From assembly GCA_017979445.1 (NCBI GenBank), contig CM030705.1:9126679-9190678 (forward strand): a stretch of 64,000 bases of DNA. The letters are read 5' to 3'. Made by a program: the position numbers and the translations under genes. The notes under the pieces are model-generated. The model did not search any database. It was not told the origin of the DNA and worked only from the letters and a program-made list of their open reading frames with translations. Shown here one piece after another: positions 36,480-48,412 of this stretch (position 1 is its first letter; the number at the start of each line of letters is the position of its first letter). Origin of the DNA: Akebia trifoliata (lineage: Eukaryota; Streptophyta; Magnoliopsida; Ranunculales; Lardizabalaceae).

Positions 36480-37721
36480 CAGGAGACTTTGTAGCGCATG
36501 AATGATATGAGCATAAGTCTACCATCTTGGCTTTGACTACAGAAACTCGGTTGGACATTTATTATGTACACTGGAGTCTCTCTATCTCTTTCATACACAC
36601 AAACAAAATTAAAAATAGAAGGATAAATAATTGAAAAAAAAAAACAAAAACAAAAACAAAAACAAAAAACGAAAAACAAAAAAAAGAGAGAGAAGTAGTT
36701 TTTGTTTTGTTAAGAAGCCTCACCTGCCGACAAAAAAAATCCATTAGAAAATGGCCCCCTCTCAAAATCCCATGCAAAGAGGACCCATTGGACAGGGTTG
36801 CTCCCTTTGGTCCCACACCATCCCATCAAATCCACGCTGCCATTCGGCACTTTTGTTTCTAAGTCTTAATGGGTCCAACCATAATCCATAACTCTTTGAT
36901 GTCACCCATGATTATATTATATTATTATTATGTTATCTATTTATTTTATTTTAATTTTTTATTAGTAATTATTAGAATTTATAAGAGTAAGAGTAGAAGA
37001 GAAAACAATAAAATTGAAAGATTATTATTAAATAAGGAGAAAAGAGAAAAGATAACATATAAAGTTCAAAGAATATTTTTAAAAAAGGAATTGAGAAAAA
37101 AAAATGAAGTAAAAATTGTTCTTTTGACATGTGCGAGATTGAATTTCAAGTGATTTTTTACTAGAGCATCACAACATTTGATATGTGGTTAAAGAGGTAA
37201 AATAAATAAAATAAAATTTCACGTCCCTATTCAGAAATTTTAATTTTAAGATTTCAGATCTTAAAAAGAGTCATTGAACCCAAATGAATTATCACATTGA
37301 CAATCTAACACTATAACTTCTAGATTTCATGCCAAAATTCAGATTCAAAAAACCACTCTTGAATTTATACCCTTCTTTATAGGAGGATAAACATTGGGAA
37401 GATCGCTATTGTGTTTTATTATATAGATTTTGATTTTTTGATAGTTTAAATGAGATTTTAGAAATTAAATTTTAAATTTCTTGATGACATTGGGTTATTT
37501 GTTAATTTTAAAAATTAATTTCAGAATTATAATTTTTATTTACAGATTTTCTATAATTTTGATTAGAATTTTTTTTTCTAGACAACAAGGTTAGTAATCA
37601 ATATTTAATATGTAAAAGAGGATTTTAGACCTTCTTAGTGTCAACACTGACTCACCAACTTTGACCCAATACCAAAATTAGAAAAAATCCTCTACTAAAA
37701 AACACAATTAAAATAAAAAAG
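36480..37721. other. Upstream flank of ACC synthase
   Basis: It holds a (CAAAA)n-like A-rich tract at about 36636-36690 and AT-rich DNA. No gene is seen. Confidence 0.45.
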
Positions 37722-37848
37722 TCGTCTTGGAGTAACATGGAATAGAACCATAAATGATTCTCACTTGTATCTTGATGAAAAGCATTTATGGTTCTGTAGA
37801 CACATCCACATAAGCAATGTTGTCAATTTCAATGTTACTTCAACATTT
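37722..37848. mobile_element. Foldback element with conserved core, copy 4
   Basis: AGAACCATAAATG...TTGTATCTTGATGAAAAGCA...TTTATGGTTCT is the core. The arms TTGGAGTAACATGGAA and AATGTTACTTCAA are inverted. Confidence 0.65.
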
Positions 37849-39332
37849 TTCAACAAAAAAAAAAAAAAACAAAAAAAAAATTACGAGAAACAAGTCACAC
37901 ATTTTCTTGATTGATTCTCATTATGGGAGAATTTCGGTAATAATCCGACCAAATGTGATATAGATTATGACACTCCCTCATATTGCAAAATATATTCCAA
38001 CCACAAATAGCCCATTTGATTATGGACATTAATTTTTAGTGGTCCAATTTGAGCATTTCTTATCATGGGCAGGCCTTTTGGCACAAAATTGGGCTAAGTC
38101 CATGGTTAATATTTTCATATCTAATTTTTCAAAAATTATTAATTAGGCTGCTGGTCGGTGTATACGTGTACACAAGTAGGCGGACCAATCTTTTAGTCGG
38201 TGGGCCCAAAATAGTATGCCAGATAGCATTTTTTCGAATGTCCGGATTTACCAAATCAGTTTCTATTTTTAACTTAAAAACAATTTGTAATTTATGATAT
38301 TTTGGGCGTTTTATGGTCCCGATTGTTCGTGATAGAGTCAGATTCACGACTTTCCTTTTTGTATCGGATAAGGCTTGGAACGGTCAATAGTAGCAATGGT
38401 TCGCATCCCATGCGAGCGGTCCTTGCCATGTGCGACTCACACTCGTACGGTCCTATGTAGCTTTTCTAACCAAGGTTCCAAACTCTACCGAGAAACGAAG
38501 ACTTCAAAGTGACCTTGATGGTCATGTAAGTAAGAGTCAACTCAATCACTAGTGAGTCGATTAAGATGAGTCAATATAATATAAAATTATTTGTGTTTTT
38601 TTTTGGGTGGGGTGGGGTGTTGGAAATCAAGATTGAATTTAGATTCGATTCTAAATTGTTCCTTTCTTTCAAGATTCTTGTGTTGCTTTCACTTGAAAAT
38701 AACTCAAATTAAGTAAATAATAAATTGAATGGAGTTTTAATTTAAAGAGATTGAAATTTTGTAAACTTATACATTGAAGTCTTATTAATAAAATTTAGAG
38801 ACTCCTCTTGTTTGTATTAAATTCTGTGATTCCGTATATGATTTGAGATCATATCTCATGATCTCAAGTTTTGGCTCTTAACATGGGTCGGCTCTTGTTT
38901 GTAGGTATATGTATATATATCTAGTTGTATCTATTTAGTTTGGGGCACATGGCATTTTAGTTGGTTCGTGTGCTCCACCAACATAGCTTTTCGATGCCTC
39001 ATCATAGATCATGACATTAGTCTTACGAATATCTCTTCGTATGTTACAGAACGTGTTGGATATTTTTTTAATTTGTAAAATTATAACATTTTTCAATATT
39101 AATTATTGATTAGTTGATTGTGTAGGTGACGTCACCTCTCAAAATACATACCATAGATATCTCGACACGTAGAGAGAGATGTTAATTTGGTTGGTTGTAA
39201 TGCTTGCTTTTGGCCAAAGTATCTTTCCTTTCATTCTTTGTTGGTATTTAGATACTTTGGTTTTGTTTGGAATTTTGATCATTTATATAGAAATAATATT
39301 CTAATATCTAAATTATATTTGTTACCATGGGG
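37849..39332. other. Gene-free DNA
   Basis: No supported frame or repeat unit. Confidence 0.4.
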
Positions 39333-39575
39333 AGTTAGCTGAGATGGTAAGAAGTGACTGGGTCATGACTTCGAATCTCTATATGCCTCTCCATAGAAAT
39401 GTGGTTACTGAACCGTCGTAACATGTGACAGGGTGGGATGACATTCCTCTCGGGGAGTTAGAGAAAAAGGGTTTCTTATGACTTTCTTAGGCATGCCAAC
39501 AAGATCTCATGGGAGTTTTGAATCAATGAGTAAGTTCACTCACAATCTACGGCACTATTTTCATTAACAAAAAAG
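39333..39575 (+). mobile_element. tRNA-derived SINE
   Basis: The A-box-like TTAGCTGAGATGGTAAG and the B-box-like GACTTCGAATCTC are spaced as in Pol III promoters, and the right end is A-rich (AACAAAAAAGG). I could not find a clean target duplication, so the boundaries are approximate. A fragment near 39995-40055 (GGGATACTCCCTGGGCTAAC then A9) looks like another SINE 3' end. Confidence 0.55.
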
Positions 39576-40055
39576 GAATTTGATCCATCTCAAGGAAAGA
39601 TTTATTTTCGCTCGACCACGAAACTGTTTCTTTCAGATCTTTGAACCAATTAGCAAATTAGTAAGTCTATCAATCTGTAGTGGAAGAGTCTCACCAGCCC
39701 GTAGAATAGTCCAGTAGGCCGCCAAAGAAATAAAAAAGGCACATTACTATACCCTCAAATAATTTCTTAAAAAATTCTATGACTAAAATTGTAACAGAAA
39801 ATCCTCCTAAATGTAAGAGGTTAAACTGTGTTACATTTCTTAAGTGTTATACTTAAACTTTGCAATTGATTTACTAAAGAATAAGTTTTCAATTTTAAAT
39901 TCAATGAAATGATTTCATATTTATTTAATTTATATTTATATTAAAATAATTATTAAAATAAAGATGAAAATTCATTTGGTTTTGAATCTTGGGTACAGCC
40001 ATGTAGATTAGTCTCACCAAAGGTGGGGATACTCCCTGGGCTAACAAAAAAAAAA

Positions 40056-42370
40056 GTTATATTTATTTTATATTTTATAAATCGGTTATATTTTTTTTAT
40101 ATTTCATGGTCCCTCGGTAAATTTCCTTGGTGACTCGGGCTTCCCAATTGATTTCTTCGTATTGTAACATTATCGTGTGTTTGCTATCTCGTGAATGGTG
40201 TTGGACCTGGAATCCAGTACGATCGATGGTCCCAACAATTTTTCATCAAACAAATTATTCAAATGGCTAGGTGTTCAAATTGATAGCTAATGAAAACTAT
40301 CTACACAATACACACGCTTGAATTACCCAACTTCTTGTCTCCTTTGCGAACCCCATGGCATATTCTTTGGTGGATGATTGATGATTTATAGCCATGACCG
40401 ATTCTCATCATGAAGTTTTGAATGAAGGGATCAAATCTAACTTCACATCAAGGCCATACCCTTAAATAATCTAAGCAAATATAAAATGCAAGATTAATAC
40501 ATTTCTTATTTAGGGTCTGTTTGGAACATCAACTTTCCAAAGTCAATCGAGACCAATTACAATTTTTGGTTAATTATTGACTAATTTATTTTCAACATTA
40601 AATTAGTTTACGCTTCTGCCGACCACCGAAAAGAAAGACCTTTCCCACTGTATTTTACTCCTTTTTGAATAAAATTTTCAAAACATGATTCGGAAACACA
40701 AGAAATGACTAAATTTTAGCCAAAAAAAATCCAATTAATGAGATCTAAAATACGGACCCCATAAAGTTTTCAAACACAGTACAAAGATTCTAAATCAGAA
40801 ACCTCCTACACCAACGAAGACGATATACGTGTGGCATCATAATGTATTTCCATTAGAAACAAAAGTATTTGGGTCACGGATTCGTCAAACCTTTTGGAGC
40901 ACAATCAATATCTTTTTTGATCCCTTTTTAACTTACCAAACAACAATTTCAATCTTTTTCTTGTATTATTGTCGGATTCCCAAACAAACCCTTAGGAGGA
41001 ATTATTATTTTTCCCTTTATTCACATATGTTTCAATTTTTCTTCATTTAGATGTTGACTTTGTTGGTCAATTTAGAAATTTGAAGGAAAAAATAAAATAA
41101 AATAAAATAATTGAGGGGTTGGGGCATGTGGACTGTAGTAAAAGAAGAGTTATGAGTCATGTGAGTTCTTCATTTAAATGTCGTCCTCACATATCCTAAA
41201 CTTTGGGACCAAGATACAACCTAGTCCATGGTGACCACTAACATGCGCCCATGTTATCCCATGCCATAGCAGTACAGACAAGGACTTCAACAACGTAGGC
41301 CCCACATTAATTTTTTTGAATAAAAACGTTCTTCTTCCCCCTATCCTTCCCAGTTACTTCAAGAGTCTGGTCTCTCCTTCTTAACTCCTCTTCAAAAAAG
41401 TTTTCAACTATTAGAATCTAAACTCCAAGAAAACGTGCAAATGTTTTCTGAGGTCAACGAAGACCACAGATACCAACTTAACAAAACCTATTAATGCATA
41501 ATGGAAACCAGCTTCATTCTCAAAATAGAAATTAAAAAAAAAAAAAATCTTTTTTGACTTTTTCAATATTGACTTGAATGGGCTGGATGATTAGTAGAGA
41601 AATGAAGTTGTAATGGAATTTTATTATGACTTCAAAGCTTTGAAAAAAGTCAATTTTATTGTCGTAAGCTTTACAAATTCTAATACATAAACATGAGCAT
41701 GAGAGTTGAGAGGAAAGCGTGTCGCACAAATGGGATGGGTGTGGTAAAAATGTTCAATTTTGGTCTCTAAGTCCAACACCCATGTTTCTCATTATTGAAG
41801 CTCTGAATTTTAGATCTTTTCTAATTTTGATGAATAATAATTATTGAGAAAGTTAGTGGGTATCTAAGTATTAGTATATGAGGTATAATAATTTAATATA
41901 ATATGTTATGGTAAAGTATCCAAATTACAAAATAGTGAGGTTTGGGAGTCCCAATAAATCATCATCGAAAGCTTTTAAGAATTTTTATACCCACAATACG
42001 GGAGGATAAATATTATAATATTAACAAAAAAGAATCTATTTTTTTACAAAAATTACCAAAAATAAAGACAATCCAACGTTTTAATGTGTTAAAATACATT
42101 GTTTTACCAAAAATGCCCTAAGAATGATTAAAACTCAGAATTGTCCAGCATTTTAATAGCTCCCTTTAACACCCCCAACAACTTACCTCCTTTTAACGTT
42201 GGATTGTCCAACGACTTATTCGTTTTTTTGATAATTTTTGAAAAAATAGAATTTCTTTTGTTATTGTAAATATTAAAATGTTTAACTCCCCCTTAGCAAT
42301 TTCCCCTTTTTCAAACAATCCAAAAAGACTTTAAACCATCATTAACCATATGAGGGTAATGACCTCCTAG
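40056..42370. other. Gene-free AT-rich DNA
   Basis: Short imperfect inverted words are seen but no gene. A CCAACGTTTTAA / TTTTAACGTTGG inverted pair lies at about 42072 and 42193. Confidence 0.4.
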
Positions 42371-42595
42371 TAAGGAGACATTAGGGGCAATTGCCCCCAC
42401 TCAACTTTTCTTGGCATTTTAGATACCCTTTGAATTTATGCTTAAATTTGAGATATCCCTACATTTAGAACTATTGACATGCCCCGTTTGATCCTGTTGC
42501 CCCCACTCCTTCATCTTTCTCAAAATTTTGCCCTCTCCCCCTCCAATTAACGATAAGTTTGCCCCCACTAAAAGAAAATTCTGACTCCACCCCTG
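42371..42595. mobile_element. hAT-type MITE, copy 2
   Basis: This copy is inverted relative to copy 1. Its left end TAAGGAGACATTAGGGGC pairs with the family end of copy 1, and its right end is GACTCCACCCCTG. The flanks CCTCCTAG (42363-42370) and CCTCCTAA (42596-42603) match 7 of 8, as expected for an aged hAT duplication. Confidence 0.65.
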
Positions 42596-42603
42596 CCTCC
42601 TAA

Positions 42604-43861
42604 AAAGGTAAATTGCACCTTTGCCAGCTCTAAAGCCCAATTTGTCCTCAATTAGGGCCGTAACCGAACCCAAATAGGCCCCAGCCAGGTTCAGATTAGA
42701 TAACTCACCCATATGTGGTCTTTCTCACCCTGAGTTCATTGTCAAGAGTTAAAAAAAAAAAAAAAAAAAAGGAGTAAATAAATTATATCTAACATTATTT
42801 TTTGTTTAATTATTGACCTAAAATAATGGTTAAATGAAATTTGAGGTTATAATTGTTAGAATAAAATAACATGATATCTATATATAGAGACCATAACAAT
42901 TGGGAATAGAAATAAGGATTAAGAATGGGATGTAAGTCTAACCTTCTAGTGGGCTTGGGAACAGGCTGCTAAATTTTAACGTAGCCCAAAATTTATGGCT
43001 TCAAAGTTACAAGCCTGGATCCTCTTTGGATCCTTAAGATCAAGGCCCTAGGCAGGCCAGCCCAACCCATTGATTTCCCTAAGTTCACATTAACAAGGTC
43101 ACATACGTAAGTAGAATAGTTGAAAATAACTGTTAAATTGGAAATTTCAAACTCTCCAAATTGTGTATGTGAGCACATGTGTCCAAACATATCTCCACGT
43201 GAATTGCTGAAGACCTTTTTAGATAGAAGTTTAGGTGTTTATAGAATTCGATCTAAGTCGATTTCAACAGATCAAAGTATATTATATTTACTATAATGTA
43301 ATGGATATATTATCATCTTCTCTTCCAACCCCACAACCCCATCTACCTTTCACTCTTGTTGTAGATGGGGAAGGAAAAAGACACCTAGAGATTTAAGTTT
43401 ACAAAATTATTTATAATATATTTGACTTTGTTCGGTCCACCAACTTAGAAAACCTATCTTGACAAATAAATAGGACAATGCAGTCATTTCCCCTTGGATA
43501 GTTGAATACTTAATGACTACCCCAACCACCTTAGCACAGTTTTTCAAGTTCACTGATCCCATGAATGTTTGGCCCAAAACTTGTATGATTGGTGATTACT
43601 GGTCATTGAAATTGATTACTTTTCATCATGAGCTTGAAATCAGGGTTACCCAATTCATTAGAAAGGAACCGAACCGCGAATCAGTTTGAATCGAACCAAT
43701 TCGTGATTCGGTTCCATTTTACTTTAATATATATATATATATATATATAATCACTCTCAACATGTTGATAATATTTGAGATATCCCCGTAAAAAATCAAA
43801 CTAATAATATGGTCTTTTGGCCTTGGTCTTTATTAATAGACTATTGAAAAATGATCAAAGA
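42604..43861. other. Gene-free DNA
   Basis: A (TA)n run lies near 43727-43749. No gene is seen. Confidence 0.4.
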
Positions 43862-44043
43862 ATAATGCTGAAGTGACCTCAAGTTTGGACCTCACATCGC
43901 ACACCCTGACGTGAAAGTGTATGGAAACCATAGATGCTTTTCCTCAGGATACGAATGAAAGTGCATCTATGGTTCCTATCCACTTTCACGTCAAGATGTG
44001 TGATATGAAGTCTAATCTTGAGGTCACTCCAACACGACACATG
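43862..44043. mobile_element. Foldback element with conserved core, copy 5 (best preserved)
   Basis: The arms AATGCTGAAGTGACCTCAAG and TTGAGGTCACTCCAAC are inverted. Inner arms TGACGTGAAAGTGTATGG and CCACTTTCACGTCAAG enclose the core ACCATAGATGC...CTCAGGATACGAATGAAA...GCATCTATGGTT. Almost the whole element can pair as one hairpin. Confidence 0.75.
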
Positions 44044-44503
44044 ATCAAATACACTCATGTTCAACATATAAATAAATAAATAAAAACTTGATTTTTTCTT
44101 CCCAAAATCTATCATCTTGAGTCTCTTTTTTACCCTACTTATTACTTCAACCTTCAAATGTCCTCATCTTTGTTTACCTCTACGAACCGGGTTCATTCTC
44201 AAGTGGCAAACCACAAACCCAAATTCAAACTAAGCAAACCCACTAATCATGCAACATAGCTTGAAACCCATTTCAATTCATGGGTCTGGTCCATTTTTTT
44301 TTCAGTAAATGGTCAAGTCCAATGGATAGAAACAGCCAACAAAGCTGATTTAGGTTTATAGATCCATCAATTGTCGATAATATCCATGGATTCTATGGGC
44401 GGTGCGAAATGTGGCATTTGGGTATTTGTCTTGATTGAATAGGAATCATTTCTATATAAATCCCAACAGAACAGAAGGAGAAAAAAAAGAACACAAAACA
44501 TTT

Positions 44504-45080
44504 ATAACTAAGGACCCATTTAAACATATCTTAGCTGTGCTTGTTTATTTCAGAACTACCTAATTCTGTCTTGACATAGTTAAAGTTTGGGCCATCAATC
44601 ATCATGGGCCCACTAACTAGGATCTCATAAATGGGCTGGTTCTAACTATTCTTCTCCATTGAATCCAAATAAAACAAAACCAAGTCATGAAAGTTGAGAA
44701 ATAACTAAGGACCCATTTGTGCTTGTTTATTTCAAAACTACCTAATTCTGTCTTGACATATTTAAAGTTTGGGCCCTCAAGCATCATGGGCCCACTAACA
44801 AGGATCTCATAAATGGGCTGGTTCTAACTACTCTTCTCCATTGAATCCAAATAAAACAAAACCAAGTCATGAAAGTTGAGAAATAACTAAGGACCCATTT
44901 AAATATATCTTAGGTGTGCTGGTTTATTTCAAAACCACCTAATTCTGTCTTGACATATTTAAAGTTTGGGCCATCAATCATCATGGGCCCACTAACAAGG
45001 ATCTCATAAATGGACTGGTTCTAATTATTCTTCTCCATTGAATCCAAATAAAACAAAAACCAAGTCATGAAAGTTGAGAA
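44504..45080. repeat. Three-unit tandem repeat, period about 182-198 bp
   Basis: The units start at 44504, 44701 and 44883 with TAACTAAGGACCCATTT and end in AAAGTTGAGAAA. The second unit lacks about 15 bp near its start. Each unit carries ATGGGCCCACTAAC, a TCP-type (site II) motif, and TTTGGGCC. The copies are only slightly diverged, pointing to recent duplication. Confidence 0.9.
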
Positions 45081-45163
45081 TTTGCATTGTGGGGGTACTG
45101 TTTTTCTGTTCTTGGAGTACTGAGTCCAGCTCTTCATGAAAGTGAGATCTTATTGATTGATAG

Positions 45164-45301
45164 TTCACTGGAGAGCGACATTTCGATGCTCCATGGTTTG
45201 ATCTCTAGCCGAAATTCACTAGAGATTGACGTATCGATGGTCAAGTCTGTTTGACCTTTAGCCATAATTCACTAGAGCCCGCAATGTCGATGCTCCATGG
45301 A
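45164..45301. repeat. Minisatellite, period 51-53 bp, about 2.6 copies
   Basis: TTCACT(A/G)GAG units start at 45164, 45215 and 45268, with shared CGATGCTCCATGG and TTTGA(T/C)CT(C/T)TAGCC. Confidence 0.75.
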
Positions 45302-45948
45302 TGGAGTTTAAAACAAATAATATTATAAAATAATAATCTACTTACTGTTTATTTCAACTAGGATGGAGTTTGGACCCCCTATTTTGATGAAAAACAATAT
45401 CAAACGACTTCAAAAAGTGTCATAGTTAAAGTTTTTCAAAAAAAAACCCCAAAATCAAGCCCAGCTCACACCCATTAAGACCTTGTTTGGGCTTGGGCCT
45501 AGCCAACTTAGGCCCAATAAAAGTGCAGGGCTGGCCTAGGGTACAACCACCTCTTTTGGGTCGGGTTTGAGTTCAAACAAGCCCGGCCTAATAAGGGAAT
45601 TAATCAAAATGATATTTTATTTGTAGGTCAAACAGGAATGCATCAAACATCGATATCCCCTCTAAAGAAAATGAAACAATTAAAAATGTCCAAATAAAGA
45701 AAAAACTTCAAGTCAAAAATAAAGAAATTATTCTTTGGTTTCAATATTAATTTTCATTAATTCCCTCATTTACTACCCTATGTAAAGAAACAAAATGAGA
45801 ATTATATATAATATCAAAATCAAAACGCAATCCTAGCCTTTAATAATCTATGATATATCGCCATCACCATACAACACAAAATGTCTAACATTGTAAACAT
45901 CAAAGTGAGCTTAACAATTACTATTAAAAAAATTCTTCAAGCCTTTCT
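45302..45948. other. 3' flank of the PR-1 gene
   Basis: It contains a block rich in GGGCTTGGGCC and GGCCC words near 45450-45590, like those at 19.4, 19.7 and 59.4 kb. No gene is present. Confidence 0.4.
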
Positions 45949-46434
45949 CTAGTATGGTTTTTCTCCATCATAATTGCCTGGTGGGTCATAGTTGCATGTG
46001 ATGAAGACCCTATCATAAGAGCACATCGATCGTGCGCAACCAAGGCGCACCGAATCCTTCCATACAATCTGGGTGTAGTGTAAACAATCCTCATCACCTA
46101 TGCAAGTATTACTCTTGTGGTCATAGAAATCTTTCTCATTGATCCAGTACTGCACAGCGGACACCCCATCGCTGTACCCATCACCCATACCCCAATAGAT
46201 ATTCTCACCATAGGGCCCATCAGAATGAATGAGTTCACAATCATTTGATCTCACGTTAGCATATTTCTGTGCGTAGTTTTCAAGGGTGTGATCCCACTTC
46301 ATTGGGCCCACACCAACTTCTCTACGAGCATCATTGTGGACCCTCAGATAATCTTCAGGGGAGTTTTGGGCTTGAACTAGGCCCATATTGACACACATCA
46401 GCAAAGAAATTACTAGTGGGATTGATGTCTGCAT
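45949..46434 (-). CDS. Pathogenesis-related protein 1 (CAP/SCP family)
   Basis: This is an intronless 161-residue secreted defence protein. The start is ATG 46434, because the frame upstream has no ATG. A hydrophobic signal peptide (about residues 1-22) precedes QNSPEDYLRVHNDARREVG. The CAP signatures follow: GPMKWD, HSDGPYGENIYWG, HYTQIVWKDSVRLGCA and VFITCNYDPPGNYDGEKPY. Six cysteines, as in PR-1, are present in the DCEL, TCIG, DCLH, GCAR, MCSY and TCNY contexts. The last 11 residues after CNYD fit the CAPE peptide pattern PxGNxxxxxPY, which in tomato is cut from PR-1b and triggers immunity. PR-1 proteins bind sterols and act in the apoplast, and expression is usually salicylate-inducible. 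Length and motifs are intact. Confidence 0.95.
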   Translation of the reverse strand: MQTSIPLVISLLMCVNMGLVQAQNSPEDYLRVHNDARREVGVGPMKWDHTLENYAQKYANVRSNDCELIHSDGPYGENIYWGMGDGYSDGVSAVQYWINEKDFYDHKSNTCIGDEDCLHYTQIVWKDSVRLGCARSMCSYDRVFITCNYDPPGNYDGEKPY

Positions 46435-46439
46435 CTTGT

Positions 46440-47124
46440 TTTTTCTTTTTATCTTTTTCTTGCACTTAAATAATGTGGGCAGCAAGAAATTCGGTCCACC
46501 TCGAGTTAATAACTTTAACGTAAAAAGTTGAAAGTTTCAATATTAAGGATCTTGTACTGCAAGGAGTTGGGTTGCAATCCAACTTCGAGTCTACGTTGAA
46601 AGACACGTGGCATATTATTTCGGGTACACTTGCTGATTGGTTGTTTCAGTAGCAATTCAGTTACTTTCGGAGATTTGTGGTTTATTTATTTATTTATTAC
46701 AAAAAGGATAAAAAAATAAAGGACCGTCAACAGTTAAATGTCCATTAAATTCAACTCGAGTTGATCGGTTTTGCTTGGCTTTAAAGATATGCTTTGGTTT
46801 GTAATAATCTAGTTTTGACTTTAGATGATAGTGCATTTAGTGAGGATTGTTGGCTTTTCTGATTCCAGATTTCGATTTGGTAATTTAAGAATTGGATTAT
46901 GAAAACTGATTTTCAGAATTCAGAATCTTGTTAGGGTAGTAGTTTATGGAAACTGATTTCAAAATCTAGACTATTATTTCCTATTGGTGACCCATTGTTT
47001 TTTTTATATCCCCACCATACAAAATGCACAAAATTAGCCCAAAATAACTTCAGCCAAGGGTGATATGGATTATGGTCAGGAATCTGATTCTATAACTCAA
47101 ATGAAATCTATACACAAAGAATAA
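46440..47124. other. Upstream flank of PR-1
   Basis: A TTATTTAA-like element lies near 46466-46473 and a (TTTA)n stretch near 46681. TTGAC/GTCAA W-box cores occur (for example near 46728), but such short words are expected by chance. Confidence 0.3.
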
Positions 47125-47129
47125 TGACT

Positions 47130-47335
47130 TTCTAAATAGAAAGTCTTCACTCCATTAATACTCGGCTGACTGGCGTGTTATGGACACCGAATCATAGATC
47201 TGTTTCATCAGGATATGCAAATGCAAATCCTTATAAAAGACGTGCATGTGGTACTCCAACTTGCATGTGTATCCCGAGAAAATAGATCCATGGTTCTGTG
47301 TCCATAACACGTTAGCTGAACGAAGCCTTTCTAGT
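47130..47335. mobile_element. Foldback element with conserved core, copy 6
   Basis: The arms CGTGTTATGGACACCGAATC and GGTTCTGTGTCCATAACACG are inverted. Inner segments ATAGATC...ATCAGGATATGC and TGTATCCCGAG...ATAGATCC follow the core pattern. Confidence 0.65.
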
Positions 47336-47439
47336 TAGAATATTAGCACTCATACATAAATTATACAAATAAGATCATTTTGTGATGTTATAAATATATT
47401 TTTGTGAAATGATTTTATGATGCCTCTCTTTGGCACATA

Positions 47440-47610
47440 CATGCCCCCCCCCCCCCTCACATAATCGTAGATCATTTGTCTCGAGATATGTATAATCATA
47501 AATATTTATATTATGTATCTCAAGGTAAATGATCTATGATTCTGTGATGGAACCCTAGGGGAATGTGTGTTAAAGGGAAAGGGGAAGGGGGGGGGGGGGG
47601 GGGTCATATT
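47440..47610. mobile_element. Foldback core bounded by C and G homopolymers
   Basis: ATCGTAGATCATTTGTCTCGAG is inverted to CTCAAGGTAAATGATCTATG, with a TATA-rich centre. A C-run (about 47444-47456) lies on the left and a G-run (about 47588-47603) on the right. The two homopolymers could be decayed parts of the same inverted repeat. Confidence 0.45.
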
Positions 47611-48174
47611 ATCCAAATAAAAGTCACCATTTCAACCATAAGTAATGTGGGTCTTATCGCTCTAAGACAGTTAATTGACCAAAGTTGGCATTCAGAACCA
47701 AAATATTATTATTGGAGGTTTAACTATGGAAAAAAAAAATTGCTCACAAAATTTGGGATCCGCCAATCACATGAGAGCAAGTCGTATTGAATGGCATCCC
47801 CAATTTAACAATTACCCTCATTCGGCTGGATCAATTTGAGTTCTCAATCATCAACAAGAACCCTAAAACGGTTTATATATAAAATAATGAAAACAAATCA
47901 TAACTAAAATAAAATCAAACTCTAACATATCTCATCCCACTTTAAAGTAATCCACACTAATCTTCATGAGAATGATATGGTGTAGCACATTACACCTTAT
48001 TACAATGCTTAATTTGTAATGCTCTAGCAAGAGGACAGTCTAGAAACTACTAGCAATATAGGTTAATGAAGATTGGTGCGACATAGAAGTTGCAACATCC
48101 ATGGAAGATCTATAACGAACAGCATCAATGGAGTCATTGGGGTGGTCTTTGTTTCGGTGAATATTAGAGGAATC

Positions 48175-48412
48175 GTGATGATTTGATTATCCCACGTGGC
48201 AAAAACAAACGACTACGCTGACATGACAAGTTCAAGAACCGTTGATCTGCACTCCTCAGGATACACGGCTGCAGTTCCCCACAAAAAGTGTATCTCAAGG
48301 GAACCATTTATCTTGAAGAGTGCAGACATACAATTCCCAAACTTGTCACGTCAGCTAGTCGATTGAGTATGCCACGTGGGGTAGTCAAATTATCATTACT
48401 CCATTAGTGATA
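48175..48412. mobile_element. Foldback element carrying a G-box in each arm, copy 7
   Basis: Long inverted arms contain TATCCCACGTGGCA and TGCCACGTGGGGTA, then GCTGACATGACAAGTT and AACTTGTCACGTCAGC. The centre has CTCAGGATACAC and GTGTATCTCAAGGG, as in the family core. G-boxes sit near 48193 and 48371. Confidence 0.7.

Noticed and set aside
46435..46485. Seventeen extra N-terminal codons on PR-1
   Set aside because: The extension begins with TTG and is lysine-rich. The ATG at 46434 starts a proper signal peptide.
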